Assembly (NCBI GenBank): GCA_019916065.1
Contig: CM034237.1
Span: forward strand, 39,724,485-39,788,484
From: Vitellaria paradoxa
Taxonomy: Eukaryota; Streptophyta; Magnoliopsida; Ericales; Sapotaceae
Direction of reading: 5' to 3'
DNA length: 64,000 bases
Of this stretch, positions 47,231 to 59,544 are shown in pieces. The position numbers and the translations under genes were made by a program. Position 1 is the stretch's first letter. Each line of letters begins with the position of its first letter. The notes under the pieces are model-generated. The model was not told the origin of the DNA. It did no database searches and worked only from the letters and a program-made list of their open reading frames with translations.

Positions 47231-50200
47231 TGGGCTCTGTGGTTCCCACACTGCCGACGACTTCAAGTAATAGCAGCAATAGGCCTGGGCTTAGGTGAGG
47301 CCTCTGGGTTCATAAATGCAGGACCACCGGAATGGGCACCAAAAGTATGCAGGGGGAGAACAATTTGGCCCATCTATGTTGCATTTCGAGTGGCTGCCCA
47401 TTTCTTTTCAAGTTTAGGAAATTAGTTTGGTTTGGAAACCACCCAACTAATTTGGCAAGAATACGACATAAGTAGCTTCCCCTTTCTGCACCCAAAAAAT
47501 CAGGTATTGCTTTATCTGATGACTCGAAAAATAGGTAGATTGACAACTAATCTTCTCTTTAGTTTACGAATGTTTAAAAAAAAAATTAAAAAATTAAAAA
47601 AAACAGATTTTTTTTAGAGATATTCTTTTTAACAAATGATTTTATTAGTGAAAAATAACTCAACTCCTTGGCCCTCCTATTCAAGTTTAAATAGAAAAAC
47701 ATTAAATGGAAATCAAGCAGGCAATAATTAGAAAATTAAGCAAAATATAAAATTACTAAAAATGAAAATTTTAACTTCAGAAAAAAAAAATTCCAAAAAA
47801 TGAACAGTGCAAAGAAATAAAATAATTTTCTAGTTAGTACTCAAAACCAATTAAGAAATTTTCATAATAGAATATTATTACAATTTTCAACATGTATCAC
47901 TTTAATTCCCTATTTAAAGTTTGGATTGTTAATAATAAATTTAATATAAAAAATATGAAACAAGTTTTAAACAAGCCAAATTTAGGATTACCTTTTTTGT
48001 TCTCTTATTTAATGTAATATTTAAGCAAAATTTGATTTTTTTTTTTAAAACTTATTAGGAGAATGTTATGGATAATGAAAAAGATATATATATATATATA
48101 TAATATTTAGTTTCTATAATAAAAAAATATTATTTAAAATAAGATTTTTAAGAAATATTATTTGAGGAGTGTTTGAGGAGTTGCATTACACTTGAGAAAT
48201 TTATTTGTACAAGTAAAGGGTCTCTAATGCATTAGTAAACTAAAATAAAAAATAAAATTTGACTCGTTGACTAGCATGCGCATAGAATATTATGACTTCC
48301 ATATGGATGGGATTCCCACTCCTCGTTTTTTATGATTCATTTTATCCAAACATACCCTTACACTCATCTTCCATCTCTTTCCCTTTGCCTGCACCACCCA
48401 AGTTCTTCTGATTTGTAATAATAATAATAATAATAAATAAATAAATAACCTAAAATTTTTTAAACCTAACTCTAGTTTCTTTAAAATTTCATTTAGTGTT
48501 CATATTTATTAAAATAAATTTTAAAATGCGTATTTATTAAAAATGGAAAATACATATAAATTAATAATCTTTAATAGAAATAAATATTTATTAGGATTTT
48601 TTTTTTCAAATTTCGTATTTACAGGTTTTTAGTTTTTATAATTTAAATTGTAGTGTTCGTATTTATTAAGAAATTTAAAAAAAAAAAAACAAATACCTAT
48701 TTATTAGCACTCAATATTTAACAAGTTTTTTTTTTTTTTTTTTTTTTTAAATCAAGATCCGGTTGGATTAGGATCCGAAACCTAATGATAATTTTATATA
48801 AAAAAATTAGGCAAGAAACTTCAAGTCTTGAAATATACCAAACTATATTCACTCGGGCCAATCTACAGAGATTGGATTCATTAAGGCATTTTGTGTACCT
48901 TTAATTGTCCCTTACTCCATTCAAAGTCCAAAATCCTCGAAAGTGCTATGGAAATTGCTAAAAAAGACAACCTTCAAAAGTAATGGGGTTTTCTACACTG
49001 ATTGTGATTGTGAAAAGAGTTAATAATCAATTTACAAGTTTGAAAAAAAGTCTTACCTTTTGAACTACTTTTTACATTATAAACTCAAAATATCTTAGAG
49101 CTTAAATTTATCGCCAATCTGTTTAAATTTATCATTAATCTTATAGTCTCTTTAGAGCACCAAAAAGGACCAAAACATTCAGAAAAACTCTATAATTGTA
49201 CAATAAACTTTTTTTCACAACGAATTACGTAAATCTATATAATCTCCATAAATTTATATATATCTACAAATACCAATAAATTTTTATAAATCCCGATAAA
49301 ATTTTTACAAATTTCAATAATATTTCTACAAATCCCAATAAATTTTTACAAATTCTAATAATATTACTGCAAATCCCAATAAATTTTTGACAAATTTCAA
49401 AAAATTCTAATATAAAAATCAAAAAAATTCTTGCCGAAATAACGAGAGTCCATTCAATTGAAACTATCTATCTCTAAAAAATGTCATTTGATAGCTAAAC
49501 TCCAAAATGTAAAAAAATTATTCAAATCACATTTTTTTACCAACTTTTAGAGCTCCAAACGCTCCCTTAGTTTCAGTTCACCGGTTAAAAAAAAACGAAC
49601 CAAGTCCCAATGTGTGAAAAAAGAGATGCTTGGTCTTTTCTACAGGGTGTGTGTGTATATATATATATATATATATCCACCAAATCAATGAAAACAAAGA
49701 TCGTTAGGATTCAGGAGCACGCCCTTCTGCATATCGTACTTGAATTTCAAAACATGAGATCCGGTGCTGGTGTGCCTTTGCAAACAAAATCGTTGCCACT
49801 TCTGCTGACCGCTAAAAGCAAGTGAATGCGACTGCCATTTCATCCCTCGAGAGATGCTTTAGGTTCCAACTTAAGACGTCTCTAAGTTATGCATCAATGA
49901 TGTCTCTCTCCCTGCTCGAAGAATGTCGAAAGACTGCTCAGATTACAACCAGTTCAATTCCCAAAACACAGAATTTGTCAAATTAGATCACCCGTTTGAG
50001 CAATTTAATCCGTTGCTTTCCGAAGAGAGACAATTTATTGAGATGAGCTCTTTCAATTCATAGGTTTACAAACCCGATTAAAGTTTGTCAAACTAGAGCG
50101 CAGCCCGTTTAAGCTTTTCTTTTGCCAAACCATTTGCTCCAAATCAAAGTGACAAACCCACATCTCACTTTCCATCTATATATATATATATATATAAACT

Positions 50201-51146
50201 CGTAAGTAGCCTAACCTCTAGGTGCCAAAGAAAGTAAGGTCCTGAACCAAGCATTCCTTCCGCACTTTCTTCTTCTTCTTGTTGGCACCTGAAAAAGGAC
50301 ACTGAATTCTATGGCAAACGGAATACTAGCTAGTACTAATAGGGCCCTCTATATATATATATATATATATGTATTTCAATATGTCTTTAGGGGAAAACAA
50401 ATTCGATGATTCCAAAGAAAGAGCATTTTATGTAGACCCCATTGGGTAGCTTTTCACCAAGGGCGTGTCTGCACGCAACTTCAAGGAAGAATGGTTCTTT
50501 GTGGTCTAACACATAGTATAGAAATGTGAGTGGAAAAAAAAAAGGACTATGTTTGGGCTATATAGTTTCAACAAAGCAATCCTCCAATAGCCACAGTAAA
50601 AGCCAATGGCTGAAAAGCAAAACAGCAGTGAATTATCCACGAGTTGGGATAACATTTGGAAATTAAAGGATTAAAGTTCATCACAAAGGTCATTGTTAAT
50701 TTGCTAATTGAAGCTGCTTCCAATCTCTCGATGGTTGACCAAGACAACCAAAAGTTGAACACTTCTGGAAGATAACAAGAAGAAAGACTAGCTAGTCTTC
50801 CCCTTCCGTCGGCTAAATTCGTTAATTTGAAGAAGCAATTCAAGAACAGAACCAAAAAATCCAATTGTCATATCGATGCTTCAAACGAAATAGATCAATA
50901 AACTTACAAAAAAAAAAAAAAACTTGTGGAGATCAGAGGCTTTCTCGAAGCATACAAAAATAGGATGAAAAGAGAAACGTTCAAACGCAAGTACTGCTCC
51001 TTACAGTCTTATAAGCGGCAATAATTCTCTGCAACATCCTTGAATCAGTAGACAATATGAAGAAAGAGCATACTGTGAACTAGGGAAACTACCAAATTGC
51101 CTGTACACTCTATCATCTTTATGGAAACACTACTTAAATCTTAATC
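47231..51146. other. intergenic region downstream of the C2H2 gene
   Basis: No gene is recognised. 47231-47560 is less AT-rich and unassigned. Poly-T lies at 48726-48748, with (AT)n at about 48086-48101, 49656-49674, 50180-50196 and 50351-50370. The stretch 49690-50340 is again moderately GC-rich, without a recognisable protein. The last few hundred bases before 51147 should hold the 3' UTR of the C2H2 gene. The 98-codon frame at 50568-50864 (-) shows no domain. Confidence 0.5.
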
Positions 51147-52526
51147 TCATTCCTCATCATCTATCTGAGTGGGGAGATTAAGATCAAGAAGATCAGGAAC
51201 ATCAGAAACGTCTTCCTTCATTACTGGGGTCTGATTGCTCCTATCCTCAGAACCTCCGAGAAAATGAGACCTCTTGTGACCGCCTAAAGCCTGGCCCGAT
51301 TTATAGACCTTCTGGCAAATTGGGCACTTGTGCACTTTGGGATTTTTCAACTTCAATTTCCTCTCACCATCGCAGGATAAATCAGGATCGATTTGTTTCT
51401 TCTTACTGCCAGAATCACACTTGCTTCTTTTGGGAGTACTTTTGCATACTTCAACATTAGAATAGCCTTGTAACATGTTACCGGATTCCCCATAAAGACC
51501 ATGATTGTTAGAACCATTGATGGTCCTCTTTCTTGAACCGTTCTTCATCGAATTCAAAGCAATTCCACTTTCAATATATCCATTCTCCTTGGGCAAACTT
51601 TTCCTCAATTCAGTTTTCAGACATTTGACTTTGTTTAAGCCCTTTTCCACTCTAGATCCGCCATCCACTCTCGGCCCCTTGAAATTATAGTTTCTCGAAA
51701 GCCCGTCAACAGAAACATCTGAATCCACCTTCTTAGGTCCATTCATGAAGTACCCAGAATCAGAATTCTCCGACTGGGGATCCAAAACACTAGAGTTCAA
51801 CTTCCCCTTCCCTAGTTTCTTCGTTTCCCTAGCCTCATCACCATTATACCCAAAATTGGAACCTTGATTTCCACCAATTCGCAAGTCAATGGACGATGAT
51901 GATTTAGTCTCTAGAGCCACAGAATTGTTCTCGGAAGAGTCTAAAACCGATTTCACACCAACCCAGTTCCCAGAATCCCTAGACAACATCATCAAACACA
52001 TGGCCACCTCTTCTTGTTCTTGATCAATCTCAGAAACAGATGAAAAACTATTTGCCAAAGAAGATCTAATAACAATTCTCTTGTACCTCGTACTTGGTGC
52101 TCTCTTGGGCAGCTTTGGAGGAGCCTCGGCTTCTGTGTCGGATTGACTAGTACTCCATGACTGATCGTCCTTCAAAACCCTATCTTTCTCCGAATGACAT
52201 GCCATGTGACCACACAGAGCTTTCAACGATTGAAATCCTTTACCACATTGCTTGCAAACCTTCTCTTGCTGCTGCTGCTGCTGTAGAGGTGCATTTGAAT
52301 CCACGAACCTCCAAGTTTTCTTTGGGTTTTCTCTAAGTCCATACCCAGAATTCCCAATTAGTTCAATCGTCGAATCCTTACAAACTCTCCCAGTAAGTTT
52401 TTCATCAGATAGATCAGCTGAATTGCCAATCACATGAGACCTCAAATGACCTCCCAAAGACTTCCCACATGGGTACTTTTTGTTGCAGAACTTGCACACG
52501 AACCTCAATTCCTGATCCTCTTCCAT
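51147..52526 (-). CDS. three-finger C2H2 zinc-finger protein with EAR motif (ZAT-like)
   Basis: Predicted nuclear transcriptional repressor, 459 residues, intronless as is usual in this family. It has three C2H2 fingers of C-X2-C-X12-H-X3-H type: CKFC...SLGGHLRSH (11-31), CKQC...ALCGHMACH (91-111) and CPIC...QALGGHKRSH (401-421). The third holds the plant-specific QALGGH; the first has SLGGH and the second the odd ALCGH. A C-terminal DLLDLNLP (445-452) is an EAR motif that recruits TOPLESS-type co-repressors. A CAG-encoded Gln run (about residues 82-87) precedes finger 2. The frame is open 20 codons further to an ATG at 52586. I prefer 52526 because MEEDQELRFVC leads straight into finger 1, as I recall for relatives. 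Relatives include the ZAT1/4/9 group and the AT1G26590/AT1G26610 proteins; the exact orthologue is not settled. Confidence 0.93.
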   Translation of the reverse strand: MEEDQELRFVCKFCNKKYPCGKSLGGHLRSHVIGNSADLSDEKLTGRVCKDSTIELIGNSGYGLRENPKKTWRFVDSNAPLQQQQQQEKVCKQCGKGFQSLKALCGHMACHSEKDRVLKDDQSWSTSQSDTEAEAPPKLPKRAPSTRYKRIVIRSSLANSFSSVSEIDQEQEEVAMCLMMLSRDSGNWVGVKSVLDSSENNSVALETKSSSSIDLRIGGNQGSNFGYNGDEARETKKLGKGKLNSSVLDPQSENSDSGYFMNGPKKVDSDVSVDGLSRNYNFKGPRVDGGSRVEKGLNKVKCLKTELRKSLPKENGYIESGIALNSMKNGSRKRTINGSNNHGLYGESGNMLQGYSNVEVCKSTPKRSKCDSGSKKKQIDPDLSCDGERKLKLKNPKVHKCPICQKVYKSGQALGGHKRSHFLGGSEDRSNQTPVMKEDVSDVPDLLDLNLPTQIDDEE

Positions 52527-53200
52527 CGATTTGCTTGATTGATCACTCAAAATCAACCAAGAAAGATAAAACAATTCAGAAAACAAGATGAGTAAATCAA
52601 GTTCTAGCTCAAATCACCCAACTATGCTACATTTCTTCGATCTTGAACCGGCAAGAGAACCCAAATGGTGAAGAAGAAGAAGCAGCAAAAACAGATCAGA
52701 AAATAGCAGAACCAAACTTCAAATAAAAATAAATAAATGAAAAGCTCAAATCTGGTAACCGAGGGGTTGGACACAGATGTGACAGATCACGAATTGCTAG
52801 GTTTATTTGGAATGAACAGAAGAGAATCAAAGCCGTCAGATGTGACAATTCTGCAAGGTACCGAGATCAGACCCTTCAAATTCCCTTAGTACGCACTCTG
52901 TTTCTCGACCCTCTTGTTGAATCTTCTAAATCTGAAGATTGAGACAAGAAAAAATCAGAACTTCAAAGAGATGGGTCTTTTATGATGGCCATGACCAAAC
53001 CTAGCAAGCAACATAAACCACTAAAAACGGAACCCATAACCATCTCTCTCTCTCTATATATAGCATATATATGTATATCTTGTTTATATGTTGTAGTAGG
53101 AGGAGAATTCCATGCAAAAAAGCAAAGATGGGAGAGCAGAGGAAACAGAACATGGATAACACGTGTACTCGTGAGAGCGCATTTTGGGACACCAATCAAA
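52527..53200 (-). promoter_or_regulatory. leader and promoter of the C2H2 gene
   Basis: On the - strand a TATA-like TATATATAG lies at about 53064-53056, beside a (GA)n run. It would give a leader of roughly 500 bases before the ATG at 52526. A palindromic G-box/ABRE, ACACGTGT (53159-53166), sits about 100 bases upstream of that TATA. It would suit abscisic-acid or stress control, but this is only an inference from the motif. Confidence 0.45.
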
Positions 53201-56200
53201 CGGCCAGTATTTGTGGGTCACTTTGAGGATCCCAAGGTGGGAGATTGTCTAGTACAGATATTGTGTGTGTGTTTTTGTATTATTATCGAAACCAAATAAA
53301 AACACTTCCAAATTAACTTATATGCCTTTCTTTGTCTCATACCCATGAAGGGACCGATTCTTCCGCATTCGTTATTCCCTGAACTTTCTTATTTGTGGGT
53401 AGATAAGTTCCAACTCCTACTCTTCTCGCATTGGGATAAATCAGATTGAAACAAATCAGATTTGTTTTCTCTCTATTTAACTTAAGAACAAATCTGGCGC
53501 TTTAAAAAGAAATTAAAATTCCATTACAAATTTAGTTACCCACGACCCATTTGATGATGCGATTTCTTATTGATATTTGACTGTTTATATTTTTTAATTT
53601 TAGTTTTCTATTGTTGTTTTTTTGTTAAATTAAAAATTAAAATTGCATTTGAAAATATAATTTTATTTTATAGTTATTGATTTTTATTTTAATAAAATAT
53701 TTGATTTTTATTATTTTTCAAAATTAATTAAATTATTTTAATTGATAAAATATTTTATATTAATTTATATGAAATTAATTTAATTATACTATGTATTGAA
53801 AATAATTAATTTAATAAAAATATGTTAAATGTAATTTAATTATATTATTTACTAAAAATAATTTTAGTTTAATAAAATATTTGCATAAAATAATTTATCT
53901 GAATATGATGCGTCAAAAATGGAACAAGTGTTAAAATTGACAAAATGTTTATAACTAGAAAAACAAATGAGAGTGAAAATATTTTTTTTCTACTTACATT
54001 TTTCTATTTAATTTTTCATCCTTTTAGAAACAAAAAAAAAATAAAAATAAGTTTAATAAATATGTTTTTATTAATAGTTTTCAAAAATTTGTAAATATAA
54101 ATAGAAAAATTGTAATATAAATACTATCAAATAGGCCTCATTGAAATTATGATCAACTTGATTAAAGATTATTGAGAAATCAAATAAAAAAAATAAGACA
54201 TGTTAACTTTAACATATTTTTTTTATACTTGCATAAATGTTTTCGTAGAAGCTTTATCTTATTTCAAAATATAAAATTTATGTAATTGGAATTATTATGA
54301 GTTGAAAAAAATATAATAATGCATTTGATTTTGAGGCATTCAAAAAGGAAAGAAGCTAACTAAAAATAACAAGTTGAAATCAATTGGTTATATAACCTTA
54401 AGATTGGTAATATTTGATTAGCATGCACGTATCAATGGCGCATATAAGTTTGGGATATCTGCTCAATGGAAATAAGGCCATCGTAGAAAACCCTTGCCCA
54501 AGCTAAAAAGAAAGCTTTGTGGCAAATTCTTTTCCTCCAAGTAGAGAAATAAAGGGGTTCTTAAAAAAATACTAGAGTAAATTATGTTCCGTAATCCTAA
54601 AGTTTTGCTAAATTCTTTTTAGGTATGATATTTCAATTCTAATAATTAAAACCATTAGAATCTATTGTTAAACGTACACGTGACCATCAATTGAGAAATA
54701 AAATGATAAATTTACACTAAAATAAATTGCAACGAAAGGATTACAGAAGCTTAACTTTATAATGCACAAATTAAATTTTTAAATTCTTAGTTGTACCTTA
54801 AAATAAAATTTGATTAAAAAATTAATAGTGCAAAATATAATTTATCCAAAATAATATTGTTGAAGAAGTACAATAATATTAATTATTATAACATATGTTA
54901 AGGTTTTTATTGTGCGAAATCTAGTTCACCTTAGCAAAACAATTGAATATACGTAAACAAACAAATAAGAAAATAACCATAAAGGAGCATAAAATTTTCA
55001 TGATTTGGCAATGTATCTAGGTATACCTAGCTTTCAACATAAACCCTCAACAATAAATTAAGGATCACAAGTATAGAAGAAAGACCCTTGAAAAGCCCTC
55101 CTTCTCGCTTTATTATTTGTTTTTCTCTTAACCCAAAATTTAGAAAACTCTTAATTGAATTTACTACATGTGTATAATATACCTCGTATATATAGGAAGA
55201 TACAACTAGAGTCGTTAAAATTTTAGATTTACCTTACTCGTTGGAATGATAATCCTAGTGAGTTTTCATACAATCTTTGATACTCCTTCCTTTGCCCAAT
55301 GAATCAGTGACCTAAACTGTAAGTATTCTTTCTACAAATCTATATTTATGTAATTATCAGCACCCCAGTCATTGAACTTTCAAGTGAGATTTCAGATCAC
55401 CTATACTCTTTTTGGCTTTTTTTAAGTGTCAACGAACTCCAATCAAGTTTATTAGTGACCCTCTGCACTATTGTACTTTACTATGGAAAGCAAATTCCAA
55501 TCACTCTCAACCTTCTCTACATTATTGCAAACCAATGTACTTGGCCAAACAGAGCGAAGACATCTACCACTTTGTTGAAGCCACAAATTTAACAATTTCA
55601 TAATTTAAAAATAAGTAAATAACATAACTCACTCTTGATATACATAACAAATAAATCATATTAAGCATAGAAATGGCATTGGGCCAGAAATGGGAACTAA
55701 CTTTCCTCCCAATCCTATCCCGTCTTACTTTATTAAGATCATTAATATTTTAAAATTTTATTTGTCAAAATTAATCAATAAACAAAAATATATACAAATC
55801 AATTATTAGCTAAAAATGCCAATATAAATAATGAAAAATAAGAACAATAAGTATTTCAATACTAACACTATAACATCTCAGCATATAAATTAAAAATAAT
55901 AAAAAAATTATAATTCTAAACTTAATTAAGATGGGTCAACAAATTGCCAGCTAAACTCCTCGACCAGTTTAGTTTTTTTTTTTTTTTTTTATTCACTGCT
56001 CTATTAAAATAGAATTTGAATCGAATTTCTCACCGAAGCCGTCTAGTCGTCATCCCTGATGAGCAGAGCAGCCCATTCCATAGATTTCTTTCCTAAAATT
56101 CTCTCTCCCATCGCACAGCTAATTAAACATTTTTATTAATTTTGCTTCGACAGGCTTCATCGGTTTAGTCAAAACCAGTTGGCCGTATGTTCTTGTTGCA

Positions 56201-57481
56201 TCTGTCCAACGTTTCTTTCTTGGTTAGCCTTATTTTTCTAACCTAAATATGAGGACCAAACTCATCAAGTGTTGACCATGAGTTCACCAGTAAGGCCTAA
56301 AAAATTAAGATTGAATGAATCAAAGAGAACAGCAAAATGGCAACTTAGAATAGGTAAATCCCCTAATTCCCTGCATCTGATCAATTGAAAAATAAGTTGG
56401 CACAACTCTAATTGATGGGTACTTTAGCCAATCTTTGGAGTTCCTTCTTAAATGGGTTGGATTCTGTTGACTCACATCCCTATTACCAAAACTTTAAAAA
56501 ATCAATTCACAAATAGAAATTTTGAATTAATAAATTTGAGATTGAATTTTGTTCAAATATAAATAAAAAATTAATTTATGTAATAATATGTCAAGTATCT
56601 GTCGTTTGTTTGCTTTTGTAAAAACTTATGTAGATGACACTGACAAATAAAATTTACTCCTTTTATATTTCATAGTAATAGAGATTTGTACACTGTAGTG
56701 TCCTTTGTATCAAATTCTCTTTCCTTTGGGAAAAAAAAATTAAATAAATAAATAATAAGTAAATATTCAGCAAAACTAAGCCGGTAAAGGATTGGCATGG
56801 TCTAGGTTAGAAATATTCTGTATCAAGATTAACAAGCTAGAGCTGCAACCTGGTAAATTCTACTACAAAAGCAACACACTTCTTGTGTAATTCAATCATT
56901 CAATAAAATATCACACTGCAAACAAATCAATTTTACCATTCAAAATCACAATTCACTTGAGTAAATTTAATAATTGATGAAATCAATTCAGCCAAATACA
57001 AGTCAGTGGAGACCTTGGAACAGCCGATCTCCATAAAAACAATATGGATTGGATGGGCCTTTCCCATTCTTCTGATAAGAATGTAGAATGCATAGAATAA
57101 ACATTGCTCGGTACTTGATAAACACCAATTAGTAATTTCTTTCCCTTTATGATATTCATATCTATCAACAATAGGGGTAATCTAAGCACAGCTTGCATCA
57201 AAAGAGTACAAGTTTAAATCATTAATAGAATGAATCCCCCTATTCCAACAGAAAAACTTCCCAAGAAGAAAGACAAAATGCAGGTTTCAGCCCCCTCCAG
57301 GAACTGGATTAGTACCCTAACACTTCCAAACATAATTTAAAAAAAAATGACCATAGACTTTACATTTAATATTTTAGAAGAAACTTCTCTTTCTCAAACG
57401 ACTTGCATTCTTGGCCCTCACCAAGGCAGTGTGTGCAATATAAATGCTGTGAAACAGGAAAGATCATCAAAGAGCCACAAG
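53201..57481. other. intergenic between the C2H2 and ELM2/SANT genes
   Basis: No gene is recognised. 53560-53900 resembles the AT-rich interior of the MULE at 37588-38981 (TAATTTAATTATATTATTTA, AATAATTTAATAAAATAT words). Poly-T lies at about 55973-55990. The last 250 bases should hold the 3' UTR of the ELM2/SANT gene. Open frames at 55412-55603 and 56983-57201 have no domains. Confidence 0.5.
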
Positions 57482-57879
57482 CTAACACTGTTTCTCAAAC
57501 TTGGTATTCCTGGTGCATGGACCAAAGATCTCTTCAATCATGTTCCCTGTTGATAGAAGATCAATACCTTCAGATGGACTCACTGGAAACCCGGCATCCC
57601 AGATTTTAGTATCACATGGATCCAACAAATAACCAGTTCCCAAGCCATCAGTAGTCCACCCCTCAGCATTGGCATGCAAACACTCCTTATGCTTACTCTT
57701 AACTCCACTCTCTTGTATAGAATCCCTTGTATTAGCCGAACCAAAGGAGTTCATTATATCTGGCTAACAATCAAAAATGATACTCGAAATATTTTGTGCA
57801 TCAAAATTCTTCTGCTCTAAAATCTTGTCCACACCATTGACTATGAACCTCGTTTTGCAGCCCTCAAGTGATACGCCTA
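57482..57879 (-). pseudogene. detached C-terminal coding segment of the ELM2/SANT gene
   Basis: About 132 codons downstream of the first stop, read one frame over from the main exon and holding a single internal TAG (57766-57764). DPCDTKIWDAGF and TGNMIEEIFG resemble the conserved C-terminal end of this family as I recall it. Deletion of one A near 57898 (GGA AGT to GGAGT) and one CAG-to-TAG change would together explain the present state. Alternatively an unannotated intron ends at TTGTTAG (acceptor at 57764) and removes both defects. Confidence 0.7.
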
Positions 57880-59544
57880 TTTCCTCTTTTGACAAAAGAC
57901 TCCTTCCATCTTGGCAATATTTCCTCCATTCGCAGCATTCCTATGACCATTGCAATCATCATTTTCAACTTTGTCACTATCTTCATTGCCATCACCAGCA
58001 TCGTCGTCATCACTATCGTTGCCTTCGTCATCATCATCAGGGTAATCATCTTCATGGTCCAAGTGAATACCTTGATCAACAACACACTCAATTGCAGAGT
58101 CCCTTTCTCGTGTAACTTGGAAGAAGCCCCTATGACTTCCCTGCCACTCATCATCATCACTGTCAATATCCAGAAAGCTAGATCTATTCTGAACAGCCCG
58201 CCTCCAAAGCATGAAGACATTGAAATAGTAGTTAACTATTTCCTTTTTGGTTCGAGATGGGAAAAACACAGAGAGATGCTCCCAAAAATTCTTGCCAAGC
58301 GACACGGGATTAGAGTAAACAACTTCATGAAAGGTCAATCCTTCTTCTTCAGTCCATTTTTGTGATACCTCCTCACCCATGTCACAAAACCCCAACTGCA
58401 TAAATTTCTCCTGCCCAAGGGTTTCTCTAATCCTTTCCCGTGATTCCTTGACATGCTGTCGCACACATCTGACAGAACCTGGATCAGGACACAGACAGTC
58501 TTTTATCCCGTCCCCAGCCTTGACACATCTGTGGACATGTAATTCTGGATCACACATTGGAAAGAAACAATCCCCCATCAGTTTTTCTCTAGACGCATCA
58601 TTGATATGATTAGAACTCGAACATTTCCTCACTGCTTGTGGTTCCCATTCTGGAATCTCAACTTGATGATTTGGTCCAATAGGAATTTGTATTTGAGGAC
58701 AACCATTCAATGATGGATGTGTATTGTCAAATTGAACAATTGATCTCCTTGGAAAGTAAAATTCAAGACATTCTGAAGAATATAAGGAGCAAAATGCTGC
58801 AACAGATCCAGCATCTTCCTCACTGGTACTGTTTTTGACAAATGAAAAGGGAGCACTAATATCAAACTCCTTATTGGCCAAATCCAAGACCATATTTTTG
58901 TCATCATGTTCAAGTCCGTCATCCAACTCAAATCTACAAAACATGGCTTCACCTTCACCTGTTCAGATCAAAATAATGTCCTTAATAAAATAATAATTGG
59001 AAAGTAAATATAGTTCAGTCAGATTCTTTGCATGCCATAAATAGCTATGCTGCAGAACAATGACAAGAACTTCAAATTCATTATAGGAGCAAGATGACTA
59101 AAAACTTGTAATGCTACAGGTGTGCCCCCCATATCAGATTTATCCCCTGCCATACCTAACCAAGGAGCCACACAATAAACTAGTAAACTCTAATTCTATA
59201 TGCATAGCTATGTATCCAATAATGCTATAGTCATTAGTAAAACCCAAATAGCCTAATCTTCACTGATAGTTGGAAGGTTAACCACATAATTACAGGGCAA
59301 CAAGTGAAAGTTTCATCCACAAAAGAAAGCTCCAAGAAATTCAAAGATAGAAAATCCAACTATCTAAATGACGAAACAAAAAGACAATGAATCTCTAACC
59401 TGGAATATCATCTTTTTGAGTTGGTTTATGGCAAGGATATGCTTCTGTGAATAAGGTCAGCTTATCACCAAAGTCAACTTCTCTTGGATGCTTCAGAGGA
59501 AACTCCTGAAAATCATCCTCATCAAAAGCCCGTTTAAATCCCAT
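57482..59544 (-). CDS. ELM2/SANT-like chromatin protein gene with broken 3' end
   Basis: Predicted nuclear protein of the plant ELM2/Myb-SANT family (AT1G26580/AT2G03470-like, by recollection), probably working with histone deacetylase-type co-repressors. Exon 1 is 59544-59400 (MGFKRAFDEDDFQEFP...), donor GTTAGA. Exon 2 starts at 58958 after CTGAACAG, phase-consistent (DDIPG|EGEAMFCRFE). Residues 138-155 (IQIPIGPNHQVEIPEW) form the ELM2-like motif. 203-219 is Cys-rich (CLCPDPGSVRC), 250-302 the SANT-like region (KWTEEEGL...NYYFNVFMLWRR) and 343-385 highly acidic. This frame ends at TAG 57879-57877 after 408 residues. Coding continues one frame over (SKEEIGVSLEGC...SSIIFDC), meets TAG at 57766-57764, and resumes in the same frame as PDIMNSFGSA...CDTKIWDAGFPVSP...NMIEEIFG to the stop at 57482. 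The tail looks like the family's normal C-terminus, so the gene either carries two lesions or splices around them. Confidence 0.85.

Noticed and set aside
50568..50864. 98-codon - frame as a small gene
   Set aside because: No domain and no clear leader or splice context; it lies just downstream of the C2H2 gene.
52527..52586. Upstream ATG adding 20 residues to the C2H2 protein
   Set aside because: The extension is hydrophobic and unlike the N-termini I recall for relatives, which start a few residues before finger 1. Not excluded.
57868..58365. 165-codon + strand frame with Ile/Val-rich, membrane-like sequence
   Set aside because: It is the antisense of the acidic Asp-rich stretch of the ELM2/SANT exon.
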